Assembly (NCBI RefSeq): GCF_038396615.1 | Contig: NZ_CP121689.1 | Span: 1,314,001-1,378,000 of the forward strand | Direction: 5' to 3' | Origin: Thermatribacter velox | GTDB lineage: Bacteria; Atribacterota; Atribacteria; Atribacterales; Thermatribacteraceae | DNA length: 64,000 nucleotides | Shown here: positions 29,198-37,701 of the stretch, in pieces | Layout: each line of letters opens with the position of its first letter | Position numbering within the stretch: the stretch's first letter is position 1 | Position numbers and translations under genes: made by a program | The notes under the pieces: generated by a model | What the model was told of the DNA's origin: nothing | Seen by the model: only the letters and a program-made list of their open reading frames with translations | Database searches by the model: none

Positions 29198-31147
29198 TCA
29201 ATGTAGCTGATTGCAGATAAAGGTTGGTTCTGTACCTTCCTTGAAAGCGGTTTTCACGCGAGGACAAGTGGAAGAAGGAAGGAGCCCACTTTTAGCACAA
29301 ACCTCCAGCTCTACAACCCCGGAAGGCTTAGTAAAATCTTTGACCGGAAGATCCCGATGATAAGCTTCCATAACTTTTTTGAAAATGGGAGCAGCAACTA
29401 CACCTCCCGTTTTACTGGGACCAAGAGGAGTACGATCATCATTGCCAACAAAGACTCCGCAAACCAGTTGAGGAGAAAAGCCGATAAACCAGGCATCAAC
29501 GTAGTCTTCAGTGGTTCCAGTTTTCCCACCAGCGGGTCGACCAAAGTAGGCTCGCTTACCGGTACCTCTCAGGAGGACTCCTTCCAAGAGTCGGGCCATA
29601 ATGTAAGCGGTTTGAGGAGAGATAGCTTGCCTAACTGAAGGAGAGTTAGAATAAATCACTTTACCATCGAAGTCTTCGACTCTAAGTATGGCTACAGGTT
29701 GCGGGATTTTACCCTGGTTAGCGAAAGCACTGTAAGCCCTCACCAGCTCAAGAAGCGTTACCTCAGAGGTGCCCAAAGCCAGAGAGAGATCTTTGCGCAA
29801 CGGACTCTGTATACCCATTTTCCTTGCATATTCGATAACCCTATCAATGCCAACTTCCTGGAGTAGCTTAATGCCTACAATGTTGATGGATTCTTCGAGC
29901 CCTTCTCTTAAGGTTACTTCACCTCGAAAGCGACGGTCATAGTTTTGAGGTTCCCATCCATTGGGAAAAGTGATTGGTTCATCGACGATGATGCTACTGG
30001 GTGTAAAACCACTGTCCATGGCTGCAGTATAGATGAAGGGCTTAAAAGTAGAACCGGGTTGACGATGTGCCTGGTAGGCACGGTTGAACTTACTTTCCTG
30101 ATAGTCTCTGCCGCCAACCATAGCTTTAATGAAGCCTGTAGCAGGGTCCATGCACAGTATGGCCCCCTGAAAACCACTTTCCAGAAGTGCTTCCTTTGCT
30201 TTTTTCTGTAAATCAAGGTCCAAGGTAGTGTATACTTTTAGGCCTCCTCCAAAAACCATTTCTTCGTCATAAAGCTTTAAAAGCTCTTTCAAAACAAAAT
30301 CGACAAAATAGGGGGCTGGTGAGTGTTTCTTTTCAAGACCCGCAAGTACGATGGGTGTTGCTAAAGCCTCTTCCTTCTGTTTCTGGGTAATAAATCCCAA
30401 CTCCTGCATTCTTTCCAGGACCCTTCTTTGCTGTCTCTGCGCTGCTTCGAAGTCAATATAAGGGGAAAAGTTGTACGGTGAACGGGCTATCCCGGTTAAC
30501 ATGGCACATTCGGCAAGATTCAGCTCGGAAAGGTCTTTCCCAAAGAAAACCCGAGCAGCACTCTTGACTCCATAGGCACCATGTCCAAAGTAAATCTGAT
30601 TCAAGTAGGCTTCAAGTATCTTTTCCTTGGGATACTTTTTTTCCAGCAGAATGGCAAGCATGGCTTCTTTGATTTTTCTATCGAAAGTTTTTCTAAGTTC
30701 CAGAAACTGGTTTCGGGCCAGCTGTTGTGTTATCGTGCTTGCTCCCTCAGCTCCCCAACCTCTTTCGATGTTAGCCAGAAAGGCTCGTACAATACCCGTT
30801 AAGTCGACACCGGGATGAGAATAAAAGTGCTGATCCTCGCTGGCAATGAACGCTTTTTTTAAGATTTCTGGTATTTCTTCAAAACTGGCAAACTCGCGAT
30901 TTTCCACAAAAACCTCGTCCACCAGGCGACCTCTTGCATCGTAAATCCGGGTGGTGAATTTGGGTCGGAAACTGTCAATCTGGGCGGATACCGCTTTGAG
31001 CTCGCTTCCCCAAAGAAACCAGGCCAATCCCACAGCAACAATCCCGGTTAACAAACCCACCAGAAAAGAAGCAAATACCCACCGCAAAAATGACGTAGAT
31101 TTTTTCTTTTTATTGTTCTCTCTTTTCAATTTGGTTCGTTCTTTCAA
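29198..31147 (-). CDS. mrcA: penicillin-binding protein 1A (bifunctional)
   Basis: This class A penicillin-binding protein polymerises and cross-links peptidoglycan. The 649-residue product has a lysine-rich cytoplasmic tail, one membrane anchor (about 21-45), a GT51 glycosyltransferase domain with EDQHFYSHPGVD (catalytic glutamate) and GASTITQQLARN, and a transpeptidase domain with STFK, SIN and KTGTT motifs in order. A C-terminal tail holds cysteines (VCAKSG, CPR, IC). It is shorter than many PBP1A proteins. The start is a TTG without a visible ribosome site, 5-7 bases after the predicted transcription start, so the true start could lie slightly downstream. Confidence 0.95.
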   Translation of the reverse strand: MKERTKLKRENNKKKKSTSFLRWVFASFLVGLLTGIVAVGLAWFLWGSELKAVSAQIDSFRPKFTTRIYDARGRLVDEVFVENREFASFEEIPEILKKAFIASEDQHFYSHPGVDLTGIVRAFLANIERGWGAEGASTITQQLARNQFLELRKTFDRKIKEAMLAILLEKKYPKEKILEAYLNQIYFGHGAYGVKSAARVFFGKDLSELNLAECAMLTGIARSPYNFSPYIDFEAAQRQQRRVLERMQELGFITQKQKEEALATPIVLAGLEKKHSPAPYFVDFVLKELLKLYDEEMVFGGGLKVYTTLDLDLQKKAKEALLESGFQGAILCMDPATGFIKAMVGGRDYQESKFNRAYQAHRQPGSTFKPFIYTAAMDSGFTPSSIIVDEPITFPNGWEPQNYDRRFRGEVTLREGLEESINIVGIKLLQEVGIDRVIEYARKMGIQSPLRKDLSLALGTSEVTLLELVRAYSAFANQGKIPQPVAILRVEDFDGKVIYSNSPSVRQAISPQTAYIMARLLEGVLLRGTGKRAYFGRPAGGKTGTTEDYVDAWFIGFSPQLVCGVFVGNDDRTPLGPSKTGGVVAAPIFKKVMEAYHRDLPVKDFTKPSGVVELEVCAKSGLLPSSTCPRVKTAFKEGTEPTFICNQLH

Positions 31148-31160
31148 GAATGTTTTTTCT

Positions 31161-31188
31161 ATAATATATTAAACTCAATCTCAGTCAA
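31161..31188 (-). promoter_or_regulatory. promoter for the penicillin-binding protein gene
   Basis: Read on the minus strand: TTGACT (31188-31183), a 16-base spacer and TATTAT (31166-31161). Both boxes match consensus at five of six positions. The predicted start point near 31153 is almost at the first codon (31147). Confidence 0.7.
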
Positions 31189-31202
31189 TGGAGGCAGCGT
31201 AA

Positions 31203-31667
31203 ATGAAAAAATTAATTCGAGCCGCTTTTATCTGCGCCATTTATGTTGTTCTCACTGTGCTTCCTCCTTTCTACACTCTTTCCTATGGACCAATCCAAGT
31301 GAGAGTGGCGGAAGCTCTTACTGTTTTGCCTTTCATTTATCCTGAAGCCATCTGGGGGCTCACTCTGGGATGTTTGCTTGCCAACCTTGCAGGTAACATA
31401 GGAATATACGATGTCATTTTTGGAAGCCTACTCACCTTGCTTGCTGGATACCTGACTTCTCGAGCACCCAGGGCATGGCTTGCTCCACTACCTCCCATTT
31501 TTCTCAATGCTTTTGGTGTGTCTGCCTACCTCGCTTTTATTTTGAAAGTGCCTTACTGGTATTCAGTGGCTTATATCATGCTGGGAGAAAGTATCGCCTG
31601 TTTGGCTATTGGATATCCTGTGTTGCATTTCTTAATGAAAAGAAATAGGTCTCACTTTAGTAAATAA
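31203..31667 (+). CDS. QueT family membrane protein
   Basis: The 154-residue product has about five hydrophobic helices and the QueT-type motifs LTVLPPFYTLSYGPIQVRVAEALTVLPF and GLTLGCLLANLAG. QueT proteins are the membrane (S) component of energy-coupling-factor importers thought to take up queuosine precursors such as preQ1. The ribosome site is GGAGG at 31190. There is no preQ1 riboswitch-like sequence in the short upstream region, so regulation by that ligand is not supported here. The substrate is inferred from the family. Confidence 0.88.
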   Translation: MKKLIRAAFICAIYVVLTVLPPFYTLSYGPIQVRVAEALTVLPFIYPEAIWGLTLGCLLANLAGNIGIYDVIFGSLLTLLAGYLTSRAPRAWLAPLPPIFLNAFGVSAYLAFILKVPYWYSVAYIMLGESIACLAIGYPVLHFLMKRNRSHFSK

Positions 31668-31704
31668 TTTCAACTGCGATCAGCTTTTAGCTGAGACGAT
31701 AAAT

Positions 31705-31733
31705 TTGCATTAAGACAAAAATTGCCTTAAAAT
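31705..31733 (+). promoter_or_regulatory. promoter upstream of the nusA operon
   Basis: TTGCAT (31705-31710), a 17-base spacer and TAAAAT (31728-31733) give a good housekeeping promoter. Transcription would begin near 31740, so the hairpin at 31760-31796 would lie in the leader of nusA mRNA. Confidence 0.7.
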
Positions 31734-31759
31734 ATTGTGCGAGACGTCCTTTGATTTCA

Positions 31760-31796
31760 AAAGAGTGGGTTACGGCCCACTCTTTGTTCTTTTTTT
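31760..31796 (+). terminator. intrinsic terminator or attenuator before nusA
   Basis: AAAGAGTGGG and CCCACTCTTT form a 10-bp stem with a six-base loop, followed by GTTCTTTTTTT. It can end the queT transcript. Because a good promoter lies just upstream at 31705-31733, it may also act as an attenuator in the nusA leader. A weaker second promoter (TTGTGA, 18 bases, TTTAAC at 31795-31824) could drive nusA after the hairpin. Confidence 0.88.
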
Positions 31797-31845
31797 GTGA
31801 CGTTCGCCAAGGGCAGGGTTTAACCTCATCAGACAGGGGGTTAGC

Positions 31846-32925
31846 ATGAGTAGAGAAATATTTGAGGCCATAGAGCAGATAGAAAAAACTAAAGGCATTC
31901 CAAAAGAGACCCTTAAGCAGGCTGTGGAAGCCGCACTTTTGTCAGCATATCGCAAGAATTTTAAGAGTTCCCACAAAGGGGTATCTGTAGTTATTGACCC
32001 GGTGAGTGGAAGAATAAAGGTACTGGCCAAAAAACTGGTGGTGGAGAACCCCAAAGATCGGGCAACCGAAATTTCTCTAACAGAAGTTAGAAAACAGGGC
32101 CTGGAAGCTGACATTGGAGACTGGGTTGAAGTGGAGATAACCCCTCACAACTTTGGAAGAATCGCTGCTCAAACTGCGAAACAGGTGATTTTGCAGCGCA
32201 TTAGAGAGGCTGAAAGAGAGCTGATTTATGAAGAATTTTATGAAAAAGAAGGAGAAGTGATTACCGGTCTGATTAGCTATCAGGAGGGGAACAACATCAT
32301 AGTGGATCTTGGGAAGACCACCGGCATTCTTCCTGCTCCAGAGCAGGTTGCATCCGAGGTATATCGTCCTGGAGGGAGAATGAAGTTTTACATTGTAGAA
32401 GTGCGTAAAACTACCAAAGGACCAAAAATCATTCTTTCCAGGACACACCCTGGCTTGGTGCGGAGACTTCTGGAGCTCGAAATCCCCGAAATTCACGATG
32501 GACTGGTTGACATAAAAGCGATAGCCAGAGAGCCTGGAGTGAGGTCTAAAGTAGCAGTCGAGGCACGCGATAAAAAAATCGACCCCATTGGTGCCTGCAT
32601 TGGCAACAGAGGGTCTCGAATAAGAAATATCATAGACGAGTTACGAGGAGAAAAGATTGACATTATTTTATGGAGCGAAAGACCAGAAGAGTTTATTGCT
32701 GAAGCCCTCAATCCTGCCGAAGTAAAAAGGGTTGAGCTTGACGAAGAGCAGCGGGTTGCTACGGTATACGTAGACCAAAGCCAGCTTTCCCTGGCTATTG
32801 GGAAAGAGGGTCAAAACGCAAGACTTGCGGCAAAAATAACAGGATGGAAAATAGATATTAAGGGAATACCTGTTGGCGAAGAAGAGGAGATTGGTGATGG
32901 TGAAGAAACGCAGGATACCCCTTAG
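31846..32925 (+). CDS. nusA: transcription elongation/termination factor NusA
   Basis: NusA binds RNA polymerase and promotes pausing, termination and antitermination. The 359-residue product has the N-terminal polymerase-binding domain (about 1-130), an S1 domain (about 135-200), and two KH domains with IGACIGNRGSRIRNI and LAIGKEGQNARLAAKITGW. It lacks the C-terminal acidic repeats of the E. coli protein, as is usual outside Proteobacteria. The ATG has AGGGGG upstream. rimP, usually just upstream, is not present here. It starts the nusA-ylxR-infB-DUF503-rbfA set. Confidence 0.97.
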   Translation: MSREIFEAIEQIEKTKGIPKETLKQAVEAALLSAYRKNFKSSHKGVSVVIDPVSGRIKVLAKKLVVENPKDRATEISLTEVRKQGLEADIGDWVEVEITPHNFGRIAAQTAKQVILQRIREAERELIYEEFYEKEGEVITGLISYQEGNNIIVDLGKTTGILPAPEQVASEVYRPGGRMKFYIVEVRKTTKGPKIILSRTHPGLVRRLLELEIPEIHDGLVDIKAIAREPGVRSKVAVEARDKKIDPIGACIGNRGSRIRNIIDELRGEKIDIILWSERPEEFIAEALNPAEVKRVELDEEQRVATVYVDQSQLSLAIGKEGQNARLAAKITGWKIDIKGIPVGEEEEIGDGEETQDTP

Positions 32926-33229
32926 AATGTGTGTAGGGTGTCGTGAAAGAAAACCCAAAAAGGAGCTAATAAGGATAGTGAAGACCCCCCAGGGAGAGCT
33001 TTTGGTGGACGATACCGGCAAAAAGGCGGGTAGAGGAGCTTATGTATGTCCTAAACCAGAATGCGTTGCCGGAATAAATCTTAAAGGAATTTCGCAGGCT
33101 TTGAAAACGGAGTGTTCCCAAAAAGAATTTCAAACACTGATTGAAAATCTTAAAAAGCACCTGCTAACAAACTCTCTGGAGGGAAAGGAGGTAGAAAATG
33201 CCCAAAATAAGGATATACAAGATTGCTGA
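32897..33229 (+). CDS. ylxR: YlxR family RNA-binding protein (DUF448)
   Basis: The product (110 residues from the ATG at 32897) matches YlxR, a small basic protein encoded between nusA and infB. Visible motifs are RMCVGCRERKPKKELIRIV and the GRGAYVCP loop, both family hallmarks. The ATG has GAGGAG upstream and overlaps nusA by 29 bases; an in-frame TTG at 32873 is less well placed. The final 20 or so residues extend past the usual domain and overlap infB by 32 bases. YlxR has been linked to RNA binding and RNase P; the L7Ae-like partner gene often next to it is absent here. Confidence 0.92.
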   Translation: MVKKRRIPLRMCVGCRERKPKKELIRIVKTPQGELLVDDTGKKAGRGAYVCPKPECVAGINLKGISQALKTECSQKEFQTLIENLKKHLLTNSLEGKEVENAQNKDIQDC

Positions 33230-35126
33230 GCAGTTTGGTATACCTACCAGTGAATTAATTGACATTTTAAAAGACCTGGGTGCCGAAGTTAAGAATCATA
33301 TGAGTTCCATTGATGATGACCTGGTGGAACTCATCAAGGAAGAAATAGATTATCGCCGAAAAAGAGCGGAAGAACTGCAAAAAAAGAAGGAGCGTACCAT
33401 AACTATTGATGCGCCAGTTACCTTGCGAGATGCTGCCAAACTGTTTAACCAAGATCTTGACGATATCATCATCCGCCTTGCAGACTGGAACATCATCTTC
33501 GACACTCGAAACCCTTTGCCTCCCCTGGCTCTGGAAAAACTGGCTCGAGAGCAAGGTTGGGAGATAGAGTGGAAAGAAGACGTTAAGAAAAAAATCCTTG
33601 AGGCTATAAGCTTTGAACCCCAACCTCGCCCCCCAGTGGTAACTATACTGGGTCATGTGGATCACGGAAAGACCACGCTTCTGGACGCCATTCGAAAAAG
33701 CAGAGTTGCGGAATCCGAGCTTGGAGGTATAACCCAAAAAATTGGAGCATATCAGATAGAAATCAATGGCCAGAAAATTACTTTCATAGATACTCCAGGA
33801 CACGAAGCGTTTACCTCCATGCGAGCCAGAGGCGCTCAGGTTACCGATATTGCTGTTCTGGTAGTCGCTGCAGATGATGGAGTCATGCCTCAAACCGAAG
33901 AGGCAATCCAGCACGCACGCGCAGCCGATGTCCCAATTATTGTAGCTATTAACAAAATCGACAAACCAGGGGCAAACCCTGACCGGGTTAAGCAGCAACT
34001 TGCTGAAAGGGGACTGGTACCCGAGGAGTGGGGAGGAGAAACGATATGTGTCAATATCTCCGCTCTCCAGAAGAAGGGAATTGCCGAGCTTCTGGAGATG
34101 ATTCTGTTGCAGGCAGAACTTCTGGAATTAAAGGCCAGAAAGGAAGGGCATGCTGTAGGGACTACTATTGAATCCAGAATAGATCGCGGTAAGGGTCCGG
34201 TGGCAACAGTTATAGTACAAGAAGGTACCTTGAGGGTTGGCGATTACTTTGTTGCTGGTACCACGTGGGGTAAAGTCCGTTCCCTTTTCAACGACCTTGG
34301 AAAACCGATGAAGGAAGCGGAACCATCAACTCCTGTGGAAGTGGTCGGTTTTACTGACCTCCCACCTGCGGGAACGAAGCTAATGGTTACTGAAAGCGAG
34401 AAAATAGCCAGAATTATCGCCGAACGGAGAGCAGAAATAGCAAGAGAGAAAAACCTTAAGACCCCTGAAAGGGAGCTGATATCGCTCGAAGAGCTGTTTG
34501 CCAGAGAAGAGGGTAAAACCAAAGAAGTAAATTTATTGCTTAAAGCCGACTTTCAGGGTTCCTTAGAAGCGGTGGAGAAGGCGGTTTCGCAACTCAGCAC
34601 TGATGAAGTGAAACTGAATGTGATTTACAAAGGAGTTGGCAATGTAACCGAAGCCGACGTAATGCTTGCTTCAGCTTCTTCGGGAGTTATCATTGGTTTC
34701 AACGTGAAACTACCCAACGAAGTGGCAAAAACAGCAAAGAGAGAAAAGGTGGATGTGAGAACTTACCGGATAATTTACGACCTGATAGAAGATCTGCAGC
34801 GGGCTATCCAGGGGATGAAAGAGCCTGTAAAGGTGGAAGAAGTAATAGGTAGAGCCGAGGTCAGGGCTGTCTTCAAGATTCCCAGAACTGGAACAGTTGC
34901 AGGTTGCTATATAATAGATGGTAAACTGGAGAGGAATGCTCTGGTTAGGGTAATCAGAAACGGGGAAACCATCCAAGAAGGGCTAAAGATTAGCTCGCTC
35001 AAACGATTTAAGGACGATGTGAAAGAGGTAACGCAGGGATACGAGTGTGGTGTAGGTCTGAATCAATTCGAGGATTTTAAAGAAGGAGATATACTGGAGG
35101 CTTATCTCATTCGTGAAGAAAAATGA
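33198..35126 (+). CDS. infB: translation initiation factor IF-2
   Basis: IF2 is the GTPase that brings initiator tRNA to the 30S subunit and promotes subunit joining. The 642-residue product is the short form: two N-terminal IF2-N modules (about 1-55 and 65-115) followed by the G domain with GHVDHGKTT near residue 151, DTPGHE, NKID, then domains II, III and the C-terminal fMet-tRNA-binding domain. There is no long charged N-terminal extension like that of E. coli. The ribosome site is AAAGGAGG. It lies within the typical nusA-infB-rbfA operon and overlaps the next gene by four bases. Confidence 0.98.
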   Translation: MPKIRIYKIAEQFGIPTSELIDILKDLGAEVKNHMSSIDDDLVELIKEEIDYRRKRAEELQKKKERTITIDAPVTLRDAAKLFNQDLDDIIIRLADWNIIFDTRNPLPPLALEKLAREQGWEIEWKEDVKKKILEAISFEPQPRPPVVTILGHVDHGKTTLLDAIRKSRVAESELGGITQKIGAYQIEINGQKITFIDTPGHEAFTSMRARGAQVTDIAVLVVAADDGVMPQTEEAIQHARAADVPIIVAINKIDKPGANPDRVKQQLAERGLVPEEWGGETICVNISALQKKGIAELLEMILLQAELLELKARKEGHAVGTTIESRIDRGKGPVATVIVQEGTLRVGDYFVAGTTWGKVRSLFNDLGKPMKEAEPSTPVEVVGFTDLPPAGTKLMVTESEKIARIIAERRAEIAREKNLKTPERELISLEELFAREEGKTKEVNLLLKADFQGSLEAVEKAVSQLSTDEVKLNVIYKGVGNVTEADVMLASASSGVIIGFNVKLPNEVAKTAKREKVDVRTYRIIYDLIEDLQRAIQGMKEPVKVEEVIGRAEVRAVFKIPRTGTVAGCYIIDGKLERNALVRVIRNGETIQEGLKISSLKRFKDDVKEVTQGYECGVGLNQFEDFKEGDILEAYLIREEK

Positions 35127-35404
35127 GAGTGGGTGTTTGTCAAATTAACATCTTTATTAATGAAAGCTTCTCTCTTAAAGACAAAAGAAGAGTCATGAAT
35201 TCCGTAAAGCAGCGATTGCGTAATAAATTCAACGTTTCTGTAATCGAAGAAAGCAATGGAACAAATCATAAAGAAGGCGTTCTCGGTGTTTCCTGCATTG
35301 GAATTGACGAAGCTGGCGTACGGAATCTTCTCGAGCGGGTTGTTCTGTTTCTTGAAGATGACGGACGTTTTGAAATCACTAGCCTGAATACGGAGATATA
35401 TTGA
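35123..35404 (+). CDS. DUF503 family protein (YlxP-like)
   Basis: The 93-residue product matches DUF503/YlxP: the opening VGVCQINIFINESFSLKDKRRVMNSVKQRLRNKFNVSV is the family signature, and the ferredoxin-like beta-alpha-beta pattern continues to the end. The ATG overlaps the infB stop (ATGA). In Bacillus the equivalent gene lies between infB and rbfA, exactly as here, which suggests a role in ribosome assembly or initiation. The biochemical activity is unknown. Confidence 0.88.
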   Translation: MRVGVCQINIFINESFSLKDKRRVMNSVKQRLRNKFNVSVIEESNGTNHKEGVLGVSCIGIDEAGVRNLLERVVLFLEDDGRFEITSLNTEIY

Positions 35405-35466
35405 CCAGGTAGCGTAGAACCATTAAGTGGTTGCAAAAAGCTAAAAGAAAAGTCGTGGTGAATTTG

Positions 35467-35847
35467 ATGAAAGAACAGAGACCTAAACGAGTGGCTGAGC
35501 TAATAAAGCGAGAAGTATCCAAAATATTGCTCTCCCAAACCAGTGATCCTCGCCTCAAGCGCTTTACCATTGTAAGGGTTGAAGTAAGCCCGGATTTGAA
35601 GCTTGCCAAGATATTCATCAGCTCCTCATTTGCAGAAACAAATTCCGAGGAGCAGTTCAAAGCTTTGCAGAAAGCACTGGGTTTCATAAAAAGAGAGCTT
35701 TCTAAGAGATTGGTGATAAAATCTTTGCCCGAGATACAGTTTGTACCAGACTCCACTCTGGAGAAAGCCTTTCAGGTTGTAGAACTTATAAAACGTATTG
35801 AAAAGGAAGAGCATAAAGATGCAGGAAACGTTTCGGAAGGTAGCTGA
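35467..35847 (+). CDS. rbfA: ribosome-binding factor A
   Basis: RbfA helps mature the 30S subunit by acting on the 5' end region of 16S rRNA. The 126-residue product has the single KH-like domain with RPKRVAELIKREVSKIL, SDPRLKRFTIVRVEVSPDLKLAKIFIS, and the C-terminal IQFVPDSTLEKAFQVVELI. I chose the ATG at 35467, with GGTGA upstream, because it fits the family length; an in-frame TTG at 35431 would add 12 unsupported residues. It overlaps the next gene by 29 bases. Confidence 0.95.
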   Translation: MKEQRPKRVAELIKREVSKILLSQTSDPRLKRFTIVRVEVSPDLKLAKIFISSSFAETNSEEQFKALQKALGFIKRELSKRLVIKSLPEIQFVPDSTLEKAFQVVELIKRIEKEEHKDAGNVSEGS

Positions 35848-36814
35848 TGTTTTTAAGAAAAAAGATTATTTTACGATCACTTCTCATCAGAACATAGATG
35901 GTGACGGTATTGGGTCAGCACTGGCTGTTTATTTCCTCTTGAAGGGTCTTAATAAAAAAGCCAGAGTTGTTTATGACGCTCCTGTTCCTTATTTCTACGA
36001 GTTTCTACCAGGCGTAAATGTCATAGAGAAATTCGCGAGTTCTGATTTTAAGAAAGAAGTCCTGGTAGTCGTTGATTGTTCCAATTTAAAAAGAACTGGC
36101 CGAATAGCCGAAACAGCCGGCGATTACCAAATTATTGTTAACGTTGATCACCACCCGGACAATCAGTATTTCGGCAATGTAAACCTGGTGGACCCTGAAG
36201 CTCCTTCGTGCAGTCTACTTCTGTACAAATTGATTAAAGAAAATAACTTTGTGCTCACCAGAGAAATAGCAACCAGCATCTTGACCGGGATCATCACTGA
36301 TACAGGCAACTTTCAGTTTGTGGAGATGAACACCTATTTGCTTGAGGTATTAAGCGAGTTGACTCAACAAGGAGCGTCTTTGTCGCAGATAATCAAGCAC
36401 GCTTTTCGATATCGTAAATTGGAAGCCTTAAGACTTTTGGGTAGGGCCCTGAGCAAGATGGAATACGATGCGGAACGCGGAATAGCTTCTATTTATGTTA
36501 CTCAAGAAGATTTTAAGACTACCAGTGCCCATGAAGATGACACAGAGGGAATCGTTGACTATGGTCTTTTTATACCTGGTTCCCGATTATCGGTTCTTTT
36601 CAAGGAAACTCAGCCTTCTTCCTTTAAAGTCAGTCTTCGCTCTCAAGACGACTTAAACCTTTTACCAATTGTTCATCATTTTGGAGGGGGAGGTCACGAA
36701 AAAGCGGCTGGATTTAAGATAACGGGTAATTTCGAAACAGTTAAAATTCAGGTTTTGCAATTTATTCGAAATTACATTGACCAGGAGCTATTAACCAAAA
36801 AGAGCGTCTTATGA
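35819..36814 (+). CDS. nrnA: DHH-family phosphoesterase, NrnA type (oligoribonuclease / pAp phosphatase)
   Basis: NrnA degrades RNA fragments of a few nucleotides and dephosphorylates 3'-phosphoadenosine 5'-phosphate. The 331-residue product has the DHH domain with TSHQNIDGDGIGSALA near residue 22, the next metal motif VVVDCSN, the signature VDHHPDN, and the C-terminal DHHA1 domain ending with FGGGGHEKAAGFKI. Key DHH motifs are complete. The ATG at 35819 has AAGGAAGAG upstream and lies inside the end of rbfA. The rbfA-nrnA-truB-ribF order is common in Firmicutes and related groups. Confidence 0.92.
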   Translation: MQETFRKVADVFKKKDYFTITSHQNIDGDGIGSALAVYFLLKGLNKKARVVYDAPVPYFYEFLPGVNVIEKFASSDFKKEVLVVVDCSNLKRTGRIAETAGDYQIIVNVDHHPDNQYFGNVNLVDPEAPSCSLLLYKLIKENNFVLTREIATSILTGIITDTGNFQFVEMNTYLLEVLSELTQQGASLSQIIKHAFRYRKLEALRLLGRALSKMEYDAERGIASIYVTQEDFKTTSAHEDDTEGIVDYGLFIPGSRLSVLFKETQPSSFKVSLRSQDDLNLLPIVHHFGGGGHEKAAGFKITGNFETVKIQVLQFIRNYIDQELLTKKSVL

Positions 36815-37701
36815 GACAGCTGGAAAACGGTGGCCTATTGAACCTCTACAAACCGGTTGGGCTTACCTCCATGTCGGTTGTGAAAAAGACCAGGAAAATC
36901 CTGGGACAAAAGGTGGGGCACACAGGCACTCTGGATCCCTTTGCAAGAGGAGTAATGCTTTTATGTTGGGGTAAGGCTACAAGGTTAACTTCTTTGTTTC
37001 AGGCCTTGCCCAAGACTTACCTTGCCAGATTGCGTTTCGGTATTGCTACTGATACGTATGATGTGACGGGGCAAATCGAAAGTTTTGATTTCCGACCCCT
37101 GAGTTTGCGGGAACTTGAAACAGCTCTATCCCGTTTTAAAGGGAAAATCATTCAGCAAATACCTCCTTTTTCAGCAAGAAAGCTGCAAGGTGAGCCCCTT
37201 TATAAAAAAGCGCGGCGAGGGGAACGCATTCCTGAGCTAACCAAAGAAGTGTCGATATATCAGTTAGAGCTCATCGATTTTAAAGAAGGTGTTTTTGCGG
37301 AAGCAGAAATTTTGGTGGAGTGCTCAAGTGGAACTTATATAAGAGCGCTGGCCAACGATCTTGGTCGGGTAACTGGAAGAGGAGCATATCTTGCCTCATT
37401 GCTCAGGGAACGAGTGGGTAACTTTTCTGTAAAAGACAGTATAGACGTCTCTTCGCAAACGCTAACTGCAGATTATCTTATGGCACACAGCCTTTCCCCG
37501 GATAAAGCTCTTTACTGGATTTCTGACCTACATCTGGGTGAAAAAGAAGCGCTGAGATTCATCAATGGTAATCCGGTGGCACCAGTGTTTTCGTCCCCAG
37601 GAATGTACAAAATATATCATGACGAGCGCTTTTTGGGTCTGGGAGAAGTATTCGAAGGTACGTTAAGGCCTGAAATCGTGCTGAAAGATAAACTATTATG
37701 A
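36811..37701 (+). CDS. truB: tRNA pseudouridine(55) synthase
   Basis: TruB makes pseudouridine 55 in the T-loop of most tRNAs. The 296-residue product shows GLLNLYKPVGLTS at the start, the catalytic aspartate in VGHTGTLDPFARGV near residue 45, YLARLRFGIATDTYD, and the KEY RNA-binding FSARKLQGEPLYKKARRGE. A C-terminal PUA-like domain begins near residue 235. It starts at an ATG overlapping the previous stop (ATGA) and ends overlapping ribF in the same way, so all three genes are probably co-translated. Confidence 0.96.
   Translation: MRQLENGGLLNLYKPVGLTSMSVVKKTRKILGQKVGHTGTLDPFARGVMLLCWGKATRLTSLFQALPKTYLARLRFGIATDTYDVTGQIESFDFRPLSLRELETALSRFKGKIIQQIPPFSARKLQGEPLYKKARRGERIPELTKEVSIYQLELIDFKEGVFAEAEILVECSSGTYIRALANDLGRVTGRGAYLASLLRERVGNFSVKDSIDVSSQTLTADYLMAHSLSPDKALYWISDLHLGEKEALRFINGNPVAPVFSSPGMYKIYHDERFLGLGEVFEGTLRPEIVLKDKLL

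Noticed and set aside
29357-30818. Plus-strand open frames inside the penicillin-binding protein gene
   Set aside because: They are antisense shadows: no ribosome sites, no recognisable domains, and the minus-strand product is a clear PBP1A.
31148-31202. preQ1 riboswitch before queT
   Set aside because: The 55-base region lacks the preQ1 aptamer core and is mostly occupied by the divergent promoter.
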